Assembly (NCBI RefSeq): GCF_001445655.1
Contig: NZ_LNBE01000002.1
Coordinates: forward strand, 558,001-622,000
DNA length: 64,000 bases
Source: Streptomyces roseifaciens
GTDB lineage: Bacteria; Actinomycetota; Actinomycetes; Streptomycetales; Streptomycetaceae
Direction of reading: 5' to 3'
Shown one piece after another: positions 17,216 through 26,568 of this stretch (the first letter of the stretch is position 1; every line of letters begins with the position of its first letter). Position numbers and translations under genes: made by a program. Below the pieces are notes generated by a model that saw only the letters and a list, made by a program, of their open reading frames with translations, was not told where the DNA came from and searched no databases.

Positions 17216-18484
17216 GTGGTCGACACGGCCCGGGGTTGTGTGCTGTTACTGGACGGTACGCCTGACCGGCGACGAGGTGTCCTGCCGAATCCGACCGCAC
17301 ATGCCATTGCGGGCGCCAATCCCCGCCGCTTCCTCGCCGCGGGCGCCGTCGACGTCGTGCAACTGCCCGCCGTGGAGGGGCCGCAGAGCGCCCTGGCCTA
17401 TCTGCAGCACGCCGCGGCCGTGCCCGGCCCGCTCCTGGTCTGGGTGACCGGACGGCTGATGATCCCGGCCCGCCGCGGCGGCGAGCTCCACCTCGCCCTG
17501 CCCGGCAGCACCCCGGCCACCGTCCGCTACACCGGCCTGCCCTGGGCCTGGCTGCTGCGCACCCTGCAGGCCCACGCGGGCCCGGTGCTGGTGCTGGCCG
17601 ACCTGGAGGCCGACCCGGCCTCCCGGCCGCACGTGGAGAGCGGCGCGCACTCCGGGGAACTCTCACAGGGCGTCCCGCTGTTCGGCGTCGTCCACCCCGT
17701 CCCGCCGGTCGCCGCGCGCGAAGCGGGCCCGTACACGCGGGCGCTCCTCGAAGCGCTGCAGACCGGAGACCCCCGTGCCGGCGCCGTGCTCGACGCGTCC
17801 GCCCTGCACCAACGGGCCCTGCTCGGGGCGGGACTGGGCGCGGAGACGCTGCCCCTGCAGTGGGGCGTGCCGGGACCGGTCCTGGCCAACGTCGCCGCGG
17901 CCGCCCGTCCACGCCCCCGGCCCCGGCCCCGGCCCCGGCCCGCGGCGGCACCTGCCCCGGCCCCGGTGCCGCACCCTGCGCCGGTGCAGCAGCCCGCGGC
18001 CCGCGCGGTGTCCGTGGCGCCCGCCCCCGCCCCCGCAGAAGAGCAGGTCCCGCCCCAGGACGACCTGCTGCCGGTCATCCTCGCAGCCGCCCACGCCGGG
18101 CGGCACAACGAGGCCGCGGCCATGGCCGCGGCGGGCGAGCAGCAGGCCTTGCGCCGCCACGGCCCGGACAGCCCCGAGGCGGGTCTGTGGGTCGAGGTCC
18201 GCGCGGACCTCGCGCGCATGGCGGGCGACCACGCGCGGGCCGCCGAGCTGTGGATGACGGCCGCAGGCGTACGCCTGGGCCGCAGCGGACCGGCCGACGA
18301 GGAGGCCCTGGCCGCGGTGAAGCGGGCGCACTACTGCTGGCAGCACAGCGGCGACGGGGCGCTCCGCCTTGCCCCCGCCCTGCTCGCGCTGTGGGAGCGG
18401 ATTCCCGGGGGCGAGGGCGCGGCCGAGCACATCCGTACGCGCCTGCAGGAAGCGGAGGAGTCCTGGCCCGGGGTGGCTCGCTGA
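17216..18484 (+). CDS. hypothetical protein with TPR-like C-terminus and a TTA codon
   Basis: 422 residues, family not recognised. The N-terminal ~230 residues form a globular alpha/beta domain (VVDTARGCVLLLDG, LLVWVTGRLMIPA, GPVLVLADLEADP). Next comes a Pro/Ala/Arg-rich linker (about residues 230-280, consecutive RP and AP dipeptides), then a helical C-terminus with TPR-like spacing (LAAAHAGRHNEAAAMAAAGEQ, ARMAGDHARAAELWMTAA). The GTG start at 17216 follows GGGAGGAAG. Codon 11 is TTA (17246-17248), the only TTA codon I found in any gene here, suggesting bldA-dependent translation. The layout suggests a regulatory or scaffold protein; no enzyme motif was seen. Confidence 0.8.
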   Translation: MVDTARGCVLLLDGTPDRRRGVLPNPTAHAIAGANPRRFLAAGAVDVVQLPAVEGPQSALAYLQHAAAVPGPLLVWVTGRLMIPARRGGELHLALPGSTPATVRYTGLPWAWLLRTLQAHAGPVLVLADLEADPASRPHVESGAHSGELSQGVPLFGVVHPVPPVAAREAGPYTRALLEALQTGDPRAGAVLDASALHQRALLGAGLGAETLPLQWGVPGPVLANVAAAARPRPRPRPRPRPAAAPAPAPVPHPAPVQQPAARAVSVAPAPAPAEEQVPPQDDLLPVILAAAHAGRHNEAAAMAAAGEQQALRRHGPDSPEAGLWVEVRADLARMAGDHARAAELWMTAAGVRLGRSGPADEEALAAVKRAHYCWQHSGDGALRLAPALLALWERIPGGEGAAEHIRTRLQEAEESWPGVAR

Positions 18485-18574
18485 TGCCTCGTCAGGCGCT
18501 GCGGCTCTCCGGTACGGCGGCCAGGGCCTGCGGCCCGCGCACGGCCTCACGCCGCCGGAGCTCGTGCAGGGACC

Positions 18575-19720
18575 TCATGACGGGAGCTTGTAGAGCCGCC
18601 GCGCGGTTTCCGATCCGATCAGCCCGGCGATCCGGGGCACCTCGGCTGCGGGCCACGCACCCTCACCGGCCCACGTCTCCGTCAACTGCCCCAGCGCGCG
18701 GGTGAACAGGCGGGCGCCGACGACGTACAGCTCCGGCAGCCCGTAGGCGTCGGTGGAGAACATGACCTTCCCGAACGGGGCGAGCTCCAGCACCTCCGCG
18801 AGGACGGCCGTGGCGCGCGCCCCGGTGTACGAGAGGGTCAGTCCGACGTCGGCGTGGACGTGCGGGAACACCTGGGCCAGATAGGCCGCGTTGCGGTGGT
18901 ACGGGTAGGCGTGCAGCAGGACCAGCGGGCAGCCCGTCGGCCGCACCGCCTTGATGAAGCCGGTGAGGAGCGCCGGGTCGCTGCGGTGGAGGCTCAGGTC
19001 GGGGTCGCCGAAGCCGGTGTGGATCTGCAGGGGCAGCGCGGTCGCGGCCGCCGTCCACAGCAGGTGGCGCAGGAGGACGGGGTCGTGGAGGCGGCCGCCG
19101 GGCTCCCGCGCGGCCAGCCAGCCGTCCGTGGCGGCCCGCAGCTCCCCGGGGCCCGGCGGCGCCGGGTCGAAGTCGAGTCCGTGGCGGTAGGCGGCCACCG
19201 ACTTGAAGCCCGCGGCGGTGCGGGCCGCCGCGTGCACCGCTTCCTGCAGGCCGTCGAGGAACTCCCGGCCGGTTCCGGCCTTGTCGGCCGTGTGCTCGGC
19301 GAGGGTCTCCAGCCGCACGATCTCGTGGGCGCGTCCGCCGCCTGCGCGGGCGAGCTCGTGGTGGGTGGTGAGGTCGTCGGCCAGGCCGGTGTCGACGACG
19401 TAGTCGGTGATGCCGGTGGCGCCGAGCAGCCGCCGGTTCACCTCGTCGGCGCCCAGCTCGGCGCGCCGGGCCAGGTAGTCGGCGGGCGGGCAGTGGGCCG
19501 GGAGGCCGAGGAGCGGCGGGCACCAGCGGCGCACGGCGAAGCCCAGCTGGCTGTCGAAGAACGTGGTGCCGTCGGCGGCCGGTGCGTCGGACTCCGTCAG
19601 GTACGCCGTGAAGCGGGAGCCGGTGAGCGGGCCCCGGGCCACGCCGTGGCAGTGGTGGTCCACCAGCCCGCCGCCGGGGGGCTGTCCGGCGGGCGGTGCG
19701 GTCGCTGTCCGGTTCGCCAT
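18575..19720 (-). CDS. amidohydrolase, FluG N-domain-like
   Basis: 381 residues of the metal-dependent amidohydrolase superfamily. The first metal pair is in VDHHCHG near residue 22, a further His in QIHTGFGDPDL, and the terminal Asp region is MFSTDAYGLPE. The protein corresponds to the N-terminal half of fungal and plant FluG-type fusions, whose other half is a glutamine-synthetase-like domain. Exactly such a gene lies upstream in the same direction, 72 bp away. The pair may make and cleave gamma-glutamyl amides. The ATG at 19720 has GAAGG upstream. Confidence 0.85.
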   Translation of the reverse strand: MANRTATAPPAGQPPGGGLVDHHCHGVARGPLTGSRFTAYLTESDAPAADGTTFFDSQLGFAVRRWCPPLLGLPAHCPPADYLARRAELGADEVNRRLLGATGITDYVVDTGLADDLTTHHELARAGGGRAHEIVRLETLAEHTADKAGTGREFLDGLQEAVHAAARTAAGFKSVAAYRHGLDFDPAPPGPGELRAATDGWLAAREPGGRLHDPVLLRHLLWTAAATALPLQIHTGFGDPDLSLHRSDPALLTGFIKAVRPTGCPLVLLHAYPYHRNAAYLAQVFPHVHADVGLTLSYTGARATAVLAEVLELAPFGKVMFSTDAYGLPELYVVGARLFTRALGQLTETWAGEGAWPAAEVPRIAGLIGSETARRLYKLPS

Positions 19721-19792
19721 GGCTGCCGCCTTCTTCACGACGTCGGGTAGGGACGGATCGGTCGGGGTCGGTGGCTTCGGGCCGGTACCGGG

Positions 19793-21184
19793 TCAGTAGC
19801 GGTGCCGGAGGTCCGCGACGACGGCTTCCGGGGCGTGGTGCTGCAGGCGCGCGTGCTCGCCTTCGCGGACGGCGAGGAAGGCCTCGTAGAGGGGCTCTCC
19901 GAGGGCCTCGCGCAGGAGGGCCGAGCCGCGGAAGTGCTCGAGCGCCTCCGGCAGGCCGGCCGGCAGGCGGGGAACCCCGGCGTGCGTGACCGCCGGATCG
20001 CCGCTGACGGGGGCCGGCAGGGTGTCCTGACGGTCGATGCCGTCGAGTCCGGCGGCGATGACCGCGCCGGCCACCAGGTACGGGTTGGCCGTCGCGTCGA
20101 TGCACTTGATCTCGGCGTTGGCGCCCTGGAGGTCCTTCGCCGGGCCGGGAATGAAGCGGAGGGCGGCCTCTCGGTTCTCGGGCCCCCAGCACTGGAAGAC
20201 CCCGGCCCACATGGACGGCGCGAGCCGCAGGTAGCCGGCGGGGTGCGGGGAGGTGACGGCCAGCAGCTCGGGAAGCGCGCGGAGGACGCCGGCGAGGAAC
20301 GCCTCGCCGGTCCGCGTCATCCCCAAGGGGCCGTCGCCGCCGCGGCACAGATTGGCGCCGTCCTTCCAGAGGCTGAGGTGGAGGTGCGCGCCGTTGCCCA
20401 CGGCCCCGTGCTCGACCACCGGGGCGAACGTGGCGTGCAGGCCGTGGTGCGCGGACACGGCGCGGATCGTCTCCCGTACGAGAACCGCGTCGTCGGCGGC
20501 GGCCACCGGGCCCGACGGGGCGGTGGAGACCTCGAACTGGCCGGGGGAGTACTCCGGATGGATCTGCAGCACGTCGATGCCCTGGGCGGCCAGGGCCTGC
20601 AGGACGTCGCGCACGTAGCCGGAGAGACCGGTGATGCGGGTCATGCCGTAGGCCGGGCCGGGGCCGGCGTAGCGCCGGGCGTGGCCGGGTGCCTCCGGCC
20701 CGTCCCCCTCGCCGTCCGCTCCCGTCGCGTGGGTGACGACCCATTCGGTCTCGTAGCCCATGCGCAGTTCGAGGCCGGACCGCGCGGCCCGCTCGGCCAT
20801 GCGCCGCGCGAACCCGCGCTGACAGGCCGCGTAGGGAGCGCCGTCCTGTTCGAAGCGGTCGGCCGGGGCCCAGGCCCAGCCCGGCTGGGCGGCCAGGACG
20901 GTCAGCCGGTCGAGGTCGGGGAAGAGGCGCAGGTCCCCGTCGGGCCCGCCGATGTGGGCGCTGGTGACGGCGGAGTCGTCGCTGAGGTACACGTCGAAGA
21001 CGGGGGACATGCCGACGCCCCACTGCGCCGCGTGGGCGAGCCGGGCGGTGGGGACGGCCTTGACGCGCACGATGCCCGCGTTGTCGACCCAGGTCAGCGC
21101 GACGCCGTGGATGTCCTTGGCCGTCAGGCGCGCCGCCTCCTGGCGCGCTGCCGAGGCCGCGGCCTCGTGCGGTGGTGTGTCCAA
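19793..21184 (-). CDS. glutamine-synthetase-like gamma-glutamyl ligase
   Basis: 463 residues of the GS-III/GlnA-like ligase family. It has IHPEYSPGQFEV, the GNGAHLHLSLW catalytic/ATP region, NREAALRF with the glutamate-binding Arg, and the C-terminal IDATANPYLVAGAVIAAGLDGI. It is not a housekeeping GlnA sequence. Streptomyces paralogues of this kind attach glutamate to polyamines or ethanolamine, so a gamma-glutamyl-amine ligase is likely. No ATG or GTG fits the N-terminus. The TTG at 21184 with GGAGCG upstream is chosen, at moderate certainty. A FluG-like amidohydrolase follows. Confidence 0.88.
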   Translation of the reverse strand: MDTPPHEAAASAARQEAARLTAKDIHGVALTWVDNAGIVRVKAVPTARLAHAAQWGVGMSPVFDVYLSDDSAVTSAHIGGPDGDLRLFPDLDRLTVLAAQPGWAWAPADRFEQDGAPYAACQRGFARRMAERAARSGLELRMGYETEWVVTHATGADGEGDGPEAPGHARRYAGPGPAYGMTRITGLSGYVRDVLQALAAQGIDVLQIHPEYSPGQFEVSTAPSGPVAAADDAVLVRETIRAVSAHHGLHATFAPVVEHGAVGNGAHLHLSLWKDGANLCRGGDGPLGMTRTGEAFLAGVLRALPELLAVTSPHPAGYLRLAPSMWAGVFQCWGPENREAALRFIPGPAKDLQGANAEIKCIDATANPYLVAGAVIAAGLDGIDRQDTLPAPVSGDPAVTHAGVPRLPAGLPEALEHFRGSALLREALGEPLYEAFLAVREGEHARLQHHAPEAVVADLRHRY

Positions 21185-21233
21185 CGCTCGCTCCCGGGTG
21201 CCGGTGCCCTCAACTGCCCTGTGCGGGCCATTA

Positions 21234-21245
21234 CACCGTACGGTG
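21234..21245. promoter_or_regulatory. 12-bp perfect palindrome in the divergent glnA-like/gvpO region
   Basis: CACCGTACGGTG is a perfect palindrome 50 bp upstream of the ligase start and 110 bp upstream of gvpO. It is a possible operator for either gene. No regulator gene is adjacent, so this is only a candidate site. Confidence 0.3.
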
Positions 21246-21354
21246 GCGGGCCCGGCGGGCAAAGGACGCCCCGGGAACCGCAGGCCGGGGCGGTCACGCC
21301 GTGATCGGGTGTTTGGGCCCGCCGGGACGCGGTATCCGCAGGGCGAGGTTCTCC

Positions 21355-21675
21355 ATGACTGATGAGGCAGACACACCCGACGAGACCGGCACGGGCCCGG
21401 AAGCGGGAACACGGCCGGACCTCACCGCAGCCCAGGTACTCCGCGCGGCCCGCGAGCAGTTCGCCGAACTGACCGGGCTGCAGCCCGAAGGCGTCTCCCG
21501 GTTCGAGCGGACCGAGGACGGCTGGACGGTGGAGGCCGAGGCGGTCGAGGTCGCCCGGATCCCCGAGACGATGAGCGTCATGGCGCTCTACGAGCTCACC
21601 CTCGGCCCCGACGGCCTGCTCACCGGCTACCGCCGCGTCCGGCGCTACGAGCGCGGCAGGTCCGACGCCCGCTGA
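21355..21675 (+). CDS. gvpO: gas vesicle protein GvpO
   Basis: 106 residues. After an acidic, disordered first ~25 residues, the GvpO core reads [39 protein letters not shown] and a [23 protein letters not shown] end. First gene of the standard actinomycete order gvpO-A-F-G-J-L-S-K. GvpO is an accessory or regulatory factor needed for vesicle formation in haloarchaea; its role in Streptomyces is not established. The ATG at 21355 has GCGAGG upstream. Confidence 0.9.
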   Translation: MTDEADTPDETGTGPEAGTRPDLTAAQVLRAAREQFAELTGLQPEGVSRFERTEDGWTVEAEAVEVARIPETMSVMALYELTLGPDGLLTGYRRVRRYERGRSDAR

Positions 21676-21784
21676 GCATCGTGCTTGCGGGCGAGCCGGG
21701 CGGCACGAGCCCCCGGGCGGTCCGGGCCGCCGTGCGCCGGTCGCGTCGCGACGAGAGAACAATGACGAGAGGAAACCGCCCGAG

Positions 21785-22204
21785 ATGAGCGTTGTCCCTG
21801 CGCAACCGGGCACCGGCTCCGCCGGCGGCACCAGCGGTCTCTACGACGTGATCGAACTGGTGCTGGACCGCGGGCTGGTCATCGACGCGTTCGTACGCGT
21901 CTCACTGGTCGGCATCGAGATCCTGAAGATCGACGTACGCGTCGTCGTCGCCAGTGTCGACACCTACCTGCGCTTCGCCGAGGCCTGCAATCGCCTCGAC
22001 CTGGAATCCGGACCCCACAAGAGCGCCGGCCTGCCCGAACTCGTGGGCGAGGTCACCGAGAGCGGCGCCCACGGCAAGACCAAGGGCGCCCTGTCCGGCG
22101 CCGCGCAGACCGTCTCCGACGCCCTGCACCAGGTGCGCGACCGCGGCGAGGAGACGAGCCGCAGCCGCCGCTCCACCTCCCGCAAGAAGGAGGACACCGA
22201 GTGA
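21785..22204 (+). CDS. gvpA: gas vesicle structural protein GvpA
   Basis: 139 residues. The GvpA core spans about residues 18-70 ([40 protein letters not shown]), the amphipathic coil-beta-beta-coil unit that builds the vesicle wall. A longer charged, Ser/Arg/Lys-rich tail than in cyanobacterial GvpA follows, usual for actinomycete members. The stop overlaps gvpF by 4 bp (GTGA). Confidence 0.92.
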   Translation: MSVVPAQPGTGSAGGTSGLYDVIELVLDRGLVIDAFVRVSLVGIEILKIDVRVVVASVDTYLRFAEACNRLDLESGPHKSAGLPELVGEVTESGAHGKTKGALSGAAQTVSDALHQVRDRGEETSRSRRSTSRKKEDTE

Positions 22205-22917
22205 CCACCTACGTCTACGGCATCGCGCGCGCCGGCAGCACCGACCTGCCCGACGGCCTCACCGGCATCGGGGACCCGCCACGCCCCGTACGGGTGGTGA
22301 GCCGGGACGGACTGGCCGCGGTCGTCAGCGACTGCCCCGAGCAGCTGCGCCCCAAGCGCCGCGACCTGCTGGCCCACCAGCAGGTGCTGGCGGCGGCCGG
22401 CCGCCGCACCCCCGTGCTGCCGATGCGCTTCGGCAGCGTCTCCGACAGCGACGACAAGGTGGCCGAGGTGCTGTCCGAGCACTCCGGCCGCTACGAGGAA
22501 CAGCTCGACCGGCTCGCCGGCCGCGTCGAGTACAACGTCAAGGTCCTGCACCGGGAGGACGCCGCCCTGCACCTCGTCCTCGCCGGGAACGCCGGTCTGC
22601 GGACCCTGGCCGAGGCCAACAGGGCCGCCGGCGGAGGCTCCTACGAACAGCGCCTGCGCTTCGGCGAGATGGTCGCGAACAGCATGCGCGAACGCGAGGC
22701 CCTGGACGCCGGGCTGGTGCGCGACGCGCTGGTACCCCTGGCCGAGGAGCACTGCGACGGCCCGGAGAGCGCGGGCTGGTTCCTGAACGTGTCCTTCCTC
22801 GTGGAGGAGTCCGCGGCCCGGCGGCTGCTGGAGGAGGCCGGGCGGCTCGGCGAGCGCCACCCGCAGCTGGACATCAAGGTCAACGGTCCGCTCCCGCCGT
22901 ACAGCTTCGCGACGTGA
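22201..22917 (+). CDS. gvpF: gas vesicle protein GvpF
   Basis: 238 residues of the GvpL/GvpF family. It begins [11 protein letters not shown], has [27 protein letters not shown], then [13 protein letters not shown], and ends in [11 protein letters not shown]. GvpF binds GvpA at the growing end and takes part in nucleation. The GTG start overlaps the gvpA stop and the gene overlaps gvpG by 4 bp, so translation is coupled. A paralogous gvpL lies two genes on. Confidence 0.92.
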   Translation: MTTYVYGIARAGSTDLPDGLTGIGDPPRPVRVVSRDGLAAVVSDCPEQLRPKRRDLLAHQQVLAAAGRRTPVLPMRFGSVSDSDDKVAEVLSEHSGRYEEQLDRLAGRVEYNVKVLHREDAALHLVLAGNAGLRTLAEANRAAGGGSYEQRLRFGEMVANSMREREALDAGLVRDALVPLAEEHCDGPESAGWFLNVSFLVEESAARRLLEEAGRLGERHPQLDIKVNGPLPPYSFAT

Positions 22918-23126
22918 TCACCTTCGTGGGCTGGGTGCTGCGCCGGGTCGTCGCCGAGGCCGAGCGCCTCCACCACGACCCGGCGGCCGTCCGGCGCGAA
23001 CTCGAGGTGCTCGAGGAGCAGCTGGTGAGCGGCGCCATCGACGAGGAGGAGTTCGACCGGCGCGAGGACGCCCTGCTGGACCGCATGGAAGCGGTCCGGC
23101 AGCAGCCCGGAGGAGGTGCGGCATGA
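22914..23126 (+). CDS. gvpG: gas vesicle protein GvpG
   Basis: 70 residues, mostly one long helix: [20 protein letters not shown], then VRRELEVLEEQLVSGAIDEEEFDRREDALLDRM in two shorter pieces. The pattern matches GvpG, a minor assembly factor. The GTG at 22914 overlaps the gvpF stop; the end overlaps gvpJ by 4 bp. Confidence 0.88.
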   Translation: MITFVGWVLRRVVAEAERLHHDPAAVRRELEVLEEQLVSGAIDEEEFDRREDALLDRMEAVRQQPGGGAA

Positions 23127-23476
23127 CCGGCCGGTCCCAGACGTCGCTCTCCGGCGGCGGCAGCTCGGCGAACCTCGCCGACATCCTGGAGCGCGTGCTC
23201 GACAAGGGCATCGTCATCGCCGGCGACATCCGCGTCGACCTCCTCGACATCGAGCTCCTCACCATCAGGCTGCGCCTGGTCGTCGCCTCCGTCGACAAGG
23301 CCAGGGAGATGGGCATTGACTGGTGGGAGAGCGATCCCTCCCTGTCCTCGGGAGCCCGCCGGCGCGCCATGGACGCGGAGAACGCACGGCTGCGGTCCCG
23401 TATCGCCGAACTCGAAGCACACGACGGGCTCGAAGAGCTCGAAGGACCCGAAAGGAGGAGTTCCGGTGAACCGTGA
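23123..23476 (+). CDS. gvpJ: gas vesicle protein GvpJ
   Basis: 117 residues, GvpA-like core (LADILERVLDKGIVIAGDI, RVDLLDIELLTIRLRLVVASVDKA) plus a charged helical tail with the WWESDP motif typical of GvpJ/GvpM. A minor wall protein thought to form the vesicle tips. It overlaps gvpG by 4 bp and gvpL by 11 bp. Confidence 0.9.
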   Translation: MTGRSQTSLSGGGSSANLADILERVLDKGIVIAGDIRVDLLDIELLTIRLRLVVASVDKAREMGIDWWESDPSLSSGARRRAMDAENARLRSRIAELEAHDGLEELEGPERRSSGEP

Positions 23477-24323
23477 CCGTACGGAACTGCTGTACGCCTA
23501 TGCCGTCCTGCGGGACACCGGTGCCGCCGGGAGCCGGCTGGAGACGGTCACCGGCGTGGCCGGCGAGCCGGTGCGTGCGGTGCGGGAAGGCGGTCTCGCG
23601 GCCCTGGTGGGGCCCGTCCCCGTCGCCGAGTTCGACGAGGAGGGGCTGCGCGAGCGGCTGGAGGACCTCGCCTGGCTGGAGCACGTCGCGCGCGGTCACC
23701 AGCGGGTGGTCGACGCGGCGTCGGCCGGTGCCCCGTGCGTCCTGCCGCTGCGGCTCGCGACCGTCTACCGCGACGAGGCCGGCGTGCGCAGCATGCTGAC
23801 GTCCCGGCACGCCGCGTTCGGTGCCGCCCTCGACCGGCTGGAGGGCCGCGCCGAGTGGGGGGTCAAGATCCACACGGTGGCGGAGGGCGCCGGCGGGCCG
23901 CCGGCCGCCCCGCCCCCGGGCCCGCCTTCCCGGGCCCGCCGACGAGCGCCGCGCGCCGCCACGTCCGGCCGCGACTACCTCCGGCAGCGCGCCGCGGAAC
24001 GGCAGGCGCGCGAGGAGGAGTGGCGGCACGTGGACGAGGCCGCGCGCGGCATCCACGCCGCCCTCGCCACCCTCGCGGAGGAGACCCGGCTCTACCCTCC
24101 GCAGAACCCCCGCCTCACCGGGCACCCGGGCCGCAACGTCCTCAACGCCGCCTACCTCGTGCCCCGAGAGCGCGGCCCCGCCTTCACCGCCGCCGTCGCC
24201 GGGCTGGCCGGCCGTGCGCCCCGGGACGGGCTGCGCGTGGAGCTGACCGGGCCGTGGGCGCCGTACTCGTTCGTCACCGGCGAGCCCTCGCGGGAACCCG
24301 TCCACGACGCGGGCACGCCGTGA
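23466..24323 (+). CDS. gvpL: gas vesicle protein GvpL
   Basis: 285 residues, second GvpL/GvpF-family member: ELLYAYAVLRDTGAAG, GHQRVVDAASAGAPCVLPLRLATVY in two parts, EWGVKIHTV, and the end VELTGPWAPYSFV. Unlike gvpF it has an insertion rich in Pro, Arg and Ala around residues 140-180. The GTG at 23466 is inside the end of gvpJ and follows AAAGGAGGAG, a strong ribosome site. It overlaps gvpS by 4 bp. Confidence 0.9.
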   Translation: MNRDRTELLYAYAVLRDTGAAGSRLETVTGVAGEPVRAVREGGLAALVGPVPVAEFDEEGLRERLEDLAWLEHVARGHQRVVDAASAGAPCVLPLRLATVYRDEAGVRSMLTSRHAAFGAALDRLEGRAEWGVKIHTVAEGAGGPPAAPPPGPPSRARRRAPRAATSGRDYLRQRAAERQAREEEWRHVDEAARGIHAALATLAEETRLYPPQNPRLTGHPGRNVLNAAYLVPRERGPAFTAAVAGLAGRAPRDGLRVELTGPWAPYSFVTGEPSREPVHDAGTP

Positions 24324-24505
24324 CCGGCGCCGGCGGCGGCCCCCTCGCCGAGCGGCGCCTGTCGCTGCTCGACCTCCTCGACCGGCTGCTCGCGGGCGGC
24401 GTCGTGCTGGCCGGGGACCTCACCCTGAGCATCGCCGACGTCGACCTCGTCCGCGTCGACCTGCGCGCCCTCATCAGCTCGGTCGACGGGGAGGAACAGC
24501 CATGA
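24320..24505 (+). CDS. gvpS: gas vesicle protein GvpS
   Basis: 61 residues, a minimal GvpA-like protein: SLLDLLDRLLAGGVVLAGDL and SIADVDLVRVDLRALISSVD. It lacks the tails of GvpA and GvpJ. The GTG start overlaps the gvpL stop and the end overlaps gvpK by 4 bp. A short open frame that could easily be missed. Confidence 0.88.
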   Translation: MTGAGGGPLAERRLSLLDLLDRLLAGGVVLAGDLTLSIADVDLVRVDLRALISSVDGEEQP

Positions 24506-24780
24506 CGACGCGCCGCCTGGAGCTCGACGAGGAAGCCGTCGAACGCGACCTCGTCACGATCGTGCTGACCGTGGTGGAACTCCTGCGCCGGCTGATGGAG
24601 GCGCAGGCGCTGCGCCGGGTGGAGCTGGGCGGGCTGGGCGAGGAGCAGGAGGAGCGCCTCGGCCTCACGCTGATGCTGCTGGAGCGGCGCATGCAGGAGC
24701 TGTGCGCGCACTACGGCCTGGAGCTGCGCGACCTGAACCTCGACCTCGGCCCGCTGGGCTCCCTGCTGCCGCGCGAGTGA
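24502..24780 (+). CDS. gvpK: gas vesicle protein GvpK
   Basis: 92 residues, almost all helical: VERDLVTIVLTVVELLRRLM, EAQALRRVE, LGLTLMLLERRMQELCAHYG and the closing LNLDLGPLGSLL. Matches GvpK, required for vesicle assembly. Last gene of the operon; about 100 bp separate it from ctaD. Confidence 0.9.
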   Translation: MTTRRLELDEEAVERDLVTIVLTVVELLRRLMEAQALRRVELGGLGEEQEERLGLTLMLLERRMQELCAHYGLELRDLNLDLGPLGSLLPRE

Positions 24781-24885
24781 GCCGCCGCCCCACCCGTCCG
24801 AATGGCCCATCCCTGGTTTGTGCGACCGCGGCCACGGCTACACACGTGGCGCCCGCCGCAACGGGCACGGGCCCACGGAGGGGCG

Positions 24886-26568
24886 ATGCCGCAGCTGGAG
24901 CAGGAGAGACCCGAGGGGACGGCGGAGACCGCCGACAGTCCGCACCTCCGGCTGGGCAACAGAATGCTCACCTACCTCACCACCACCGATCACAAGGTGA
25001 TCGGAAACATGTATCTGGTGACCGCCTTCTGCTTCTTCCTGTTCGCCGGGCTGATGGCGATGGTGATGCGGGCGGAGCTGGCCCGGCCGGGGCTGCAGAT
25101 CGTCAGCACCGCGCAGTACAACCAGCTGGTCACCATGCACGGCACCGTCATGATGCTGCTGTTCGCCACGCCCATGTTCGCCGGGTTCGCCAATGCCGTG
25201 ATGCCCCTGCAGATCGGCTCCCCGGACGTGGCCTTCCCCCGCCTCAACGCGATGACCTTCTGGCTGTTCCTCCTCGGCGGCCTGATCGTCGTCTCCGGAT
25301 TCGTCGTGCCCGGCGGGGCCGCGTCCTTCGGGTGGTTCGCCTACGCCCCGCTCAACAGCGCCGTCTTCTCGCCCGGCGCCGGCGGCGACCTGTGGGCGAT
25401 GGGCCTGGTGGTCGCGGGCCTGAGCACCACCCTGGGCTCGGTGAACTTCATCGCCACCATCGTCTGCCTGCGCGCGCCCGGCCTCACGATGTTCCGCATG
25501 CCGGTCTTCACCTGGAACATCCTCTTCACCTCGATCCTGGCGCTGCTCGCCTTCCCGGTGCTGACCGCGGCCCTGCTGGCCCTGGAGGCGGACCGGAAGT
25601 TCGGGGCGCACGTCTTCGACGCGGCCAACGGCGGCGCGGTGCTGTGGCAGCACCTGTTCTGGTTCTTCGGCCACCCCGAGGTCTACATCGTCGCCCTGCC
25701 GTTCTTCGGCGTGATCACCGAGATCATCCCGGTCTTCAGCCGCAAGCCGCTCTTCGGCTACGCCGGAATGGTCGGCGCGACCATCGCCATCACCATGCTC
25801 TCGGCCAGCGTGTGGGCGCACCACATGTTCGCGACCGGCGCCGTCCTGCTGCCGTTCTTCTCGCTGATGTCCTTCCTGATCGCCGTCCCCACGGGAGTGA
25901 AGTTCTTCAACTGGATCGGCACCATGTGGCGCGGCAGCGTCTCCTTCGAGACCCCCATGCTGTGGGCGGTCGGCTTCCTCGTCACCTTCCTGCTCGGCGG
26001 GCTCAGCGGCGTCCTCATCGCCTCCCCGCCGCTCGACTTCCACGTCACCGACTCGTACTTCGTCGTCGCGCACCTGCATTACGTCCTCTTCGGCACGGTC
26101 GTCTTCGCCATGTTCGGCGGCTTCTACTTCTGGTGGCCCAAATGGACGGGGCGGATGCTCGACGAGCGCCTCGGCAGGATCCACTTCTTCACCCTCTTCG
26201 CCGGCTTCCAGATCACCTTCCTGGTACAGCACTGGCTCGGCGAGGAGGGCATGCCCCGGCGCTACGCCGACTACCTGGCCGCCGACGGATTCACCCTCAT
26301 GAACACGGTCTCCTCCATCGGGTCGTTCCTGCTCGGCATCTCGACCCTGCCGTTCCTCTACAACGTGTGGCACACCGCCCGCCACGCGCCGAAGGTGACC
26401 GTGGACGACCCCTGGGGCTTCGGCCGGTCCCTGGAGTGGGCCACCAGCTGCCCGCCGCCGCGCCACAACTTCCACGCCCTGCCGCGGGTGCGGTCCGATT
26501 CCCCCGCCTTCGACCTGCACCACCCCGAAGCCCTGGAGGCGGCGGAGACGAGGAGCATCCCGAAGTGA
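24886..26568 (+). CDS. ctaD: cytochrome c oxidase subunit I
   Basis: 560 residues with 12 membrane helices. It has [10 protein letters not shown] (heme a ligand), [10 protein letters not shown] (CuB His cross-linked to Tyr), WAHHMF (CuB His pair) and [11 protein letters not shown] (heme a3 and a ligands). It is the catalytic subunit of aa3 oxidase, reducing O2 and pumping protons. The ATG at 24886 with GGAGGGG upstream is chosen. Subunits II and III (ctaC, ctaE) are not here, so it is probably a second copy or relies on partners elsewhere. It overlaps ctaF by 4 bp. Confidence 0.95.
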   Translation: MPQLEQERPEGTAETADSPHLRLGNRMLTYLTTTDHKVIGNMYLVTAFCFFLFAGLMAMVMRAELARPGLQIVSTAQYNQLVTMHGTVMMLLFATPMFAGFANAVMPLQIGSPDVAFPRLNAMTFWLFLLGGLIVVSGFVVPGGAASFGWFAYAPLNSAVFSPGAGGDLWAMGLVVAGLSTTLGSVNFIATIVCLRAPGLTMFRMPVFTWNILFTSILALLAFPVLTAALLALEADRKFGAHVFDAANGGAVLWQHLFWFFGHPEVYIVALPFFGVITEIIPVFSRKPLFGYAGMVGATIAITMLSASVWAHHMFATGAVLLPFFSLMSFLIAVPTGVKFFNWIGTMWRGSVSFETPMLWAVGFLVTFLLGGLSGVLIASPPLDFHVTDSYFVVAHLHYVLFGTVVFAMFGGFYFWWPKWTGRMLDERLGRIHFFTLFAGFQITFLVQHWLGEEGMPRRYADYLAADGFTLMNTVSSIGSFLLGISTLPFLYNVWHTARHAPKVTVDDPWGFGRSLEWATSCPPPRHNFHALPRVRSDSPAFDLHHPEALEAAETRSIPK

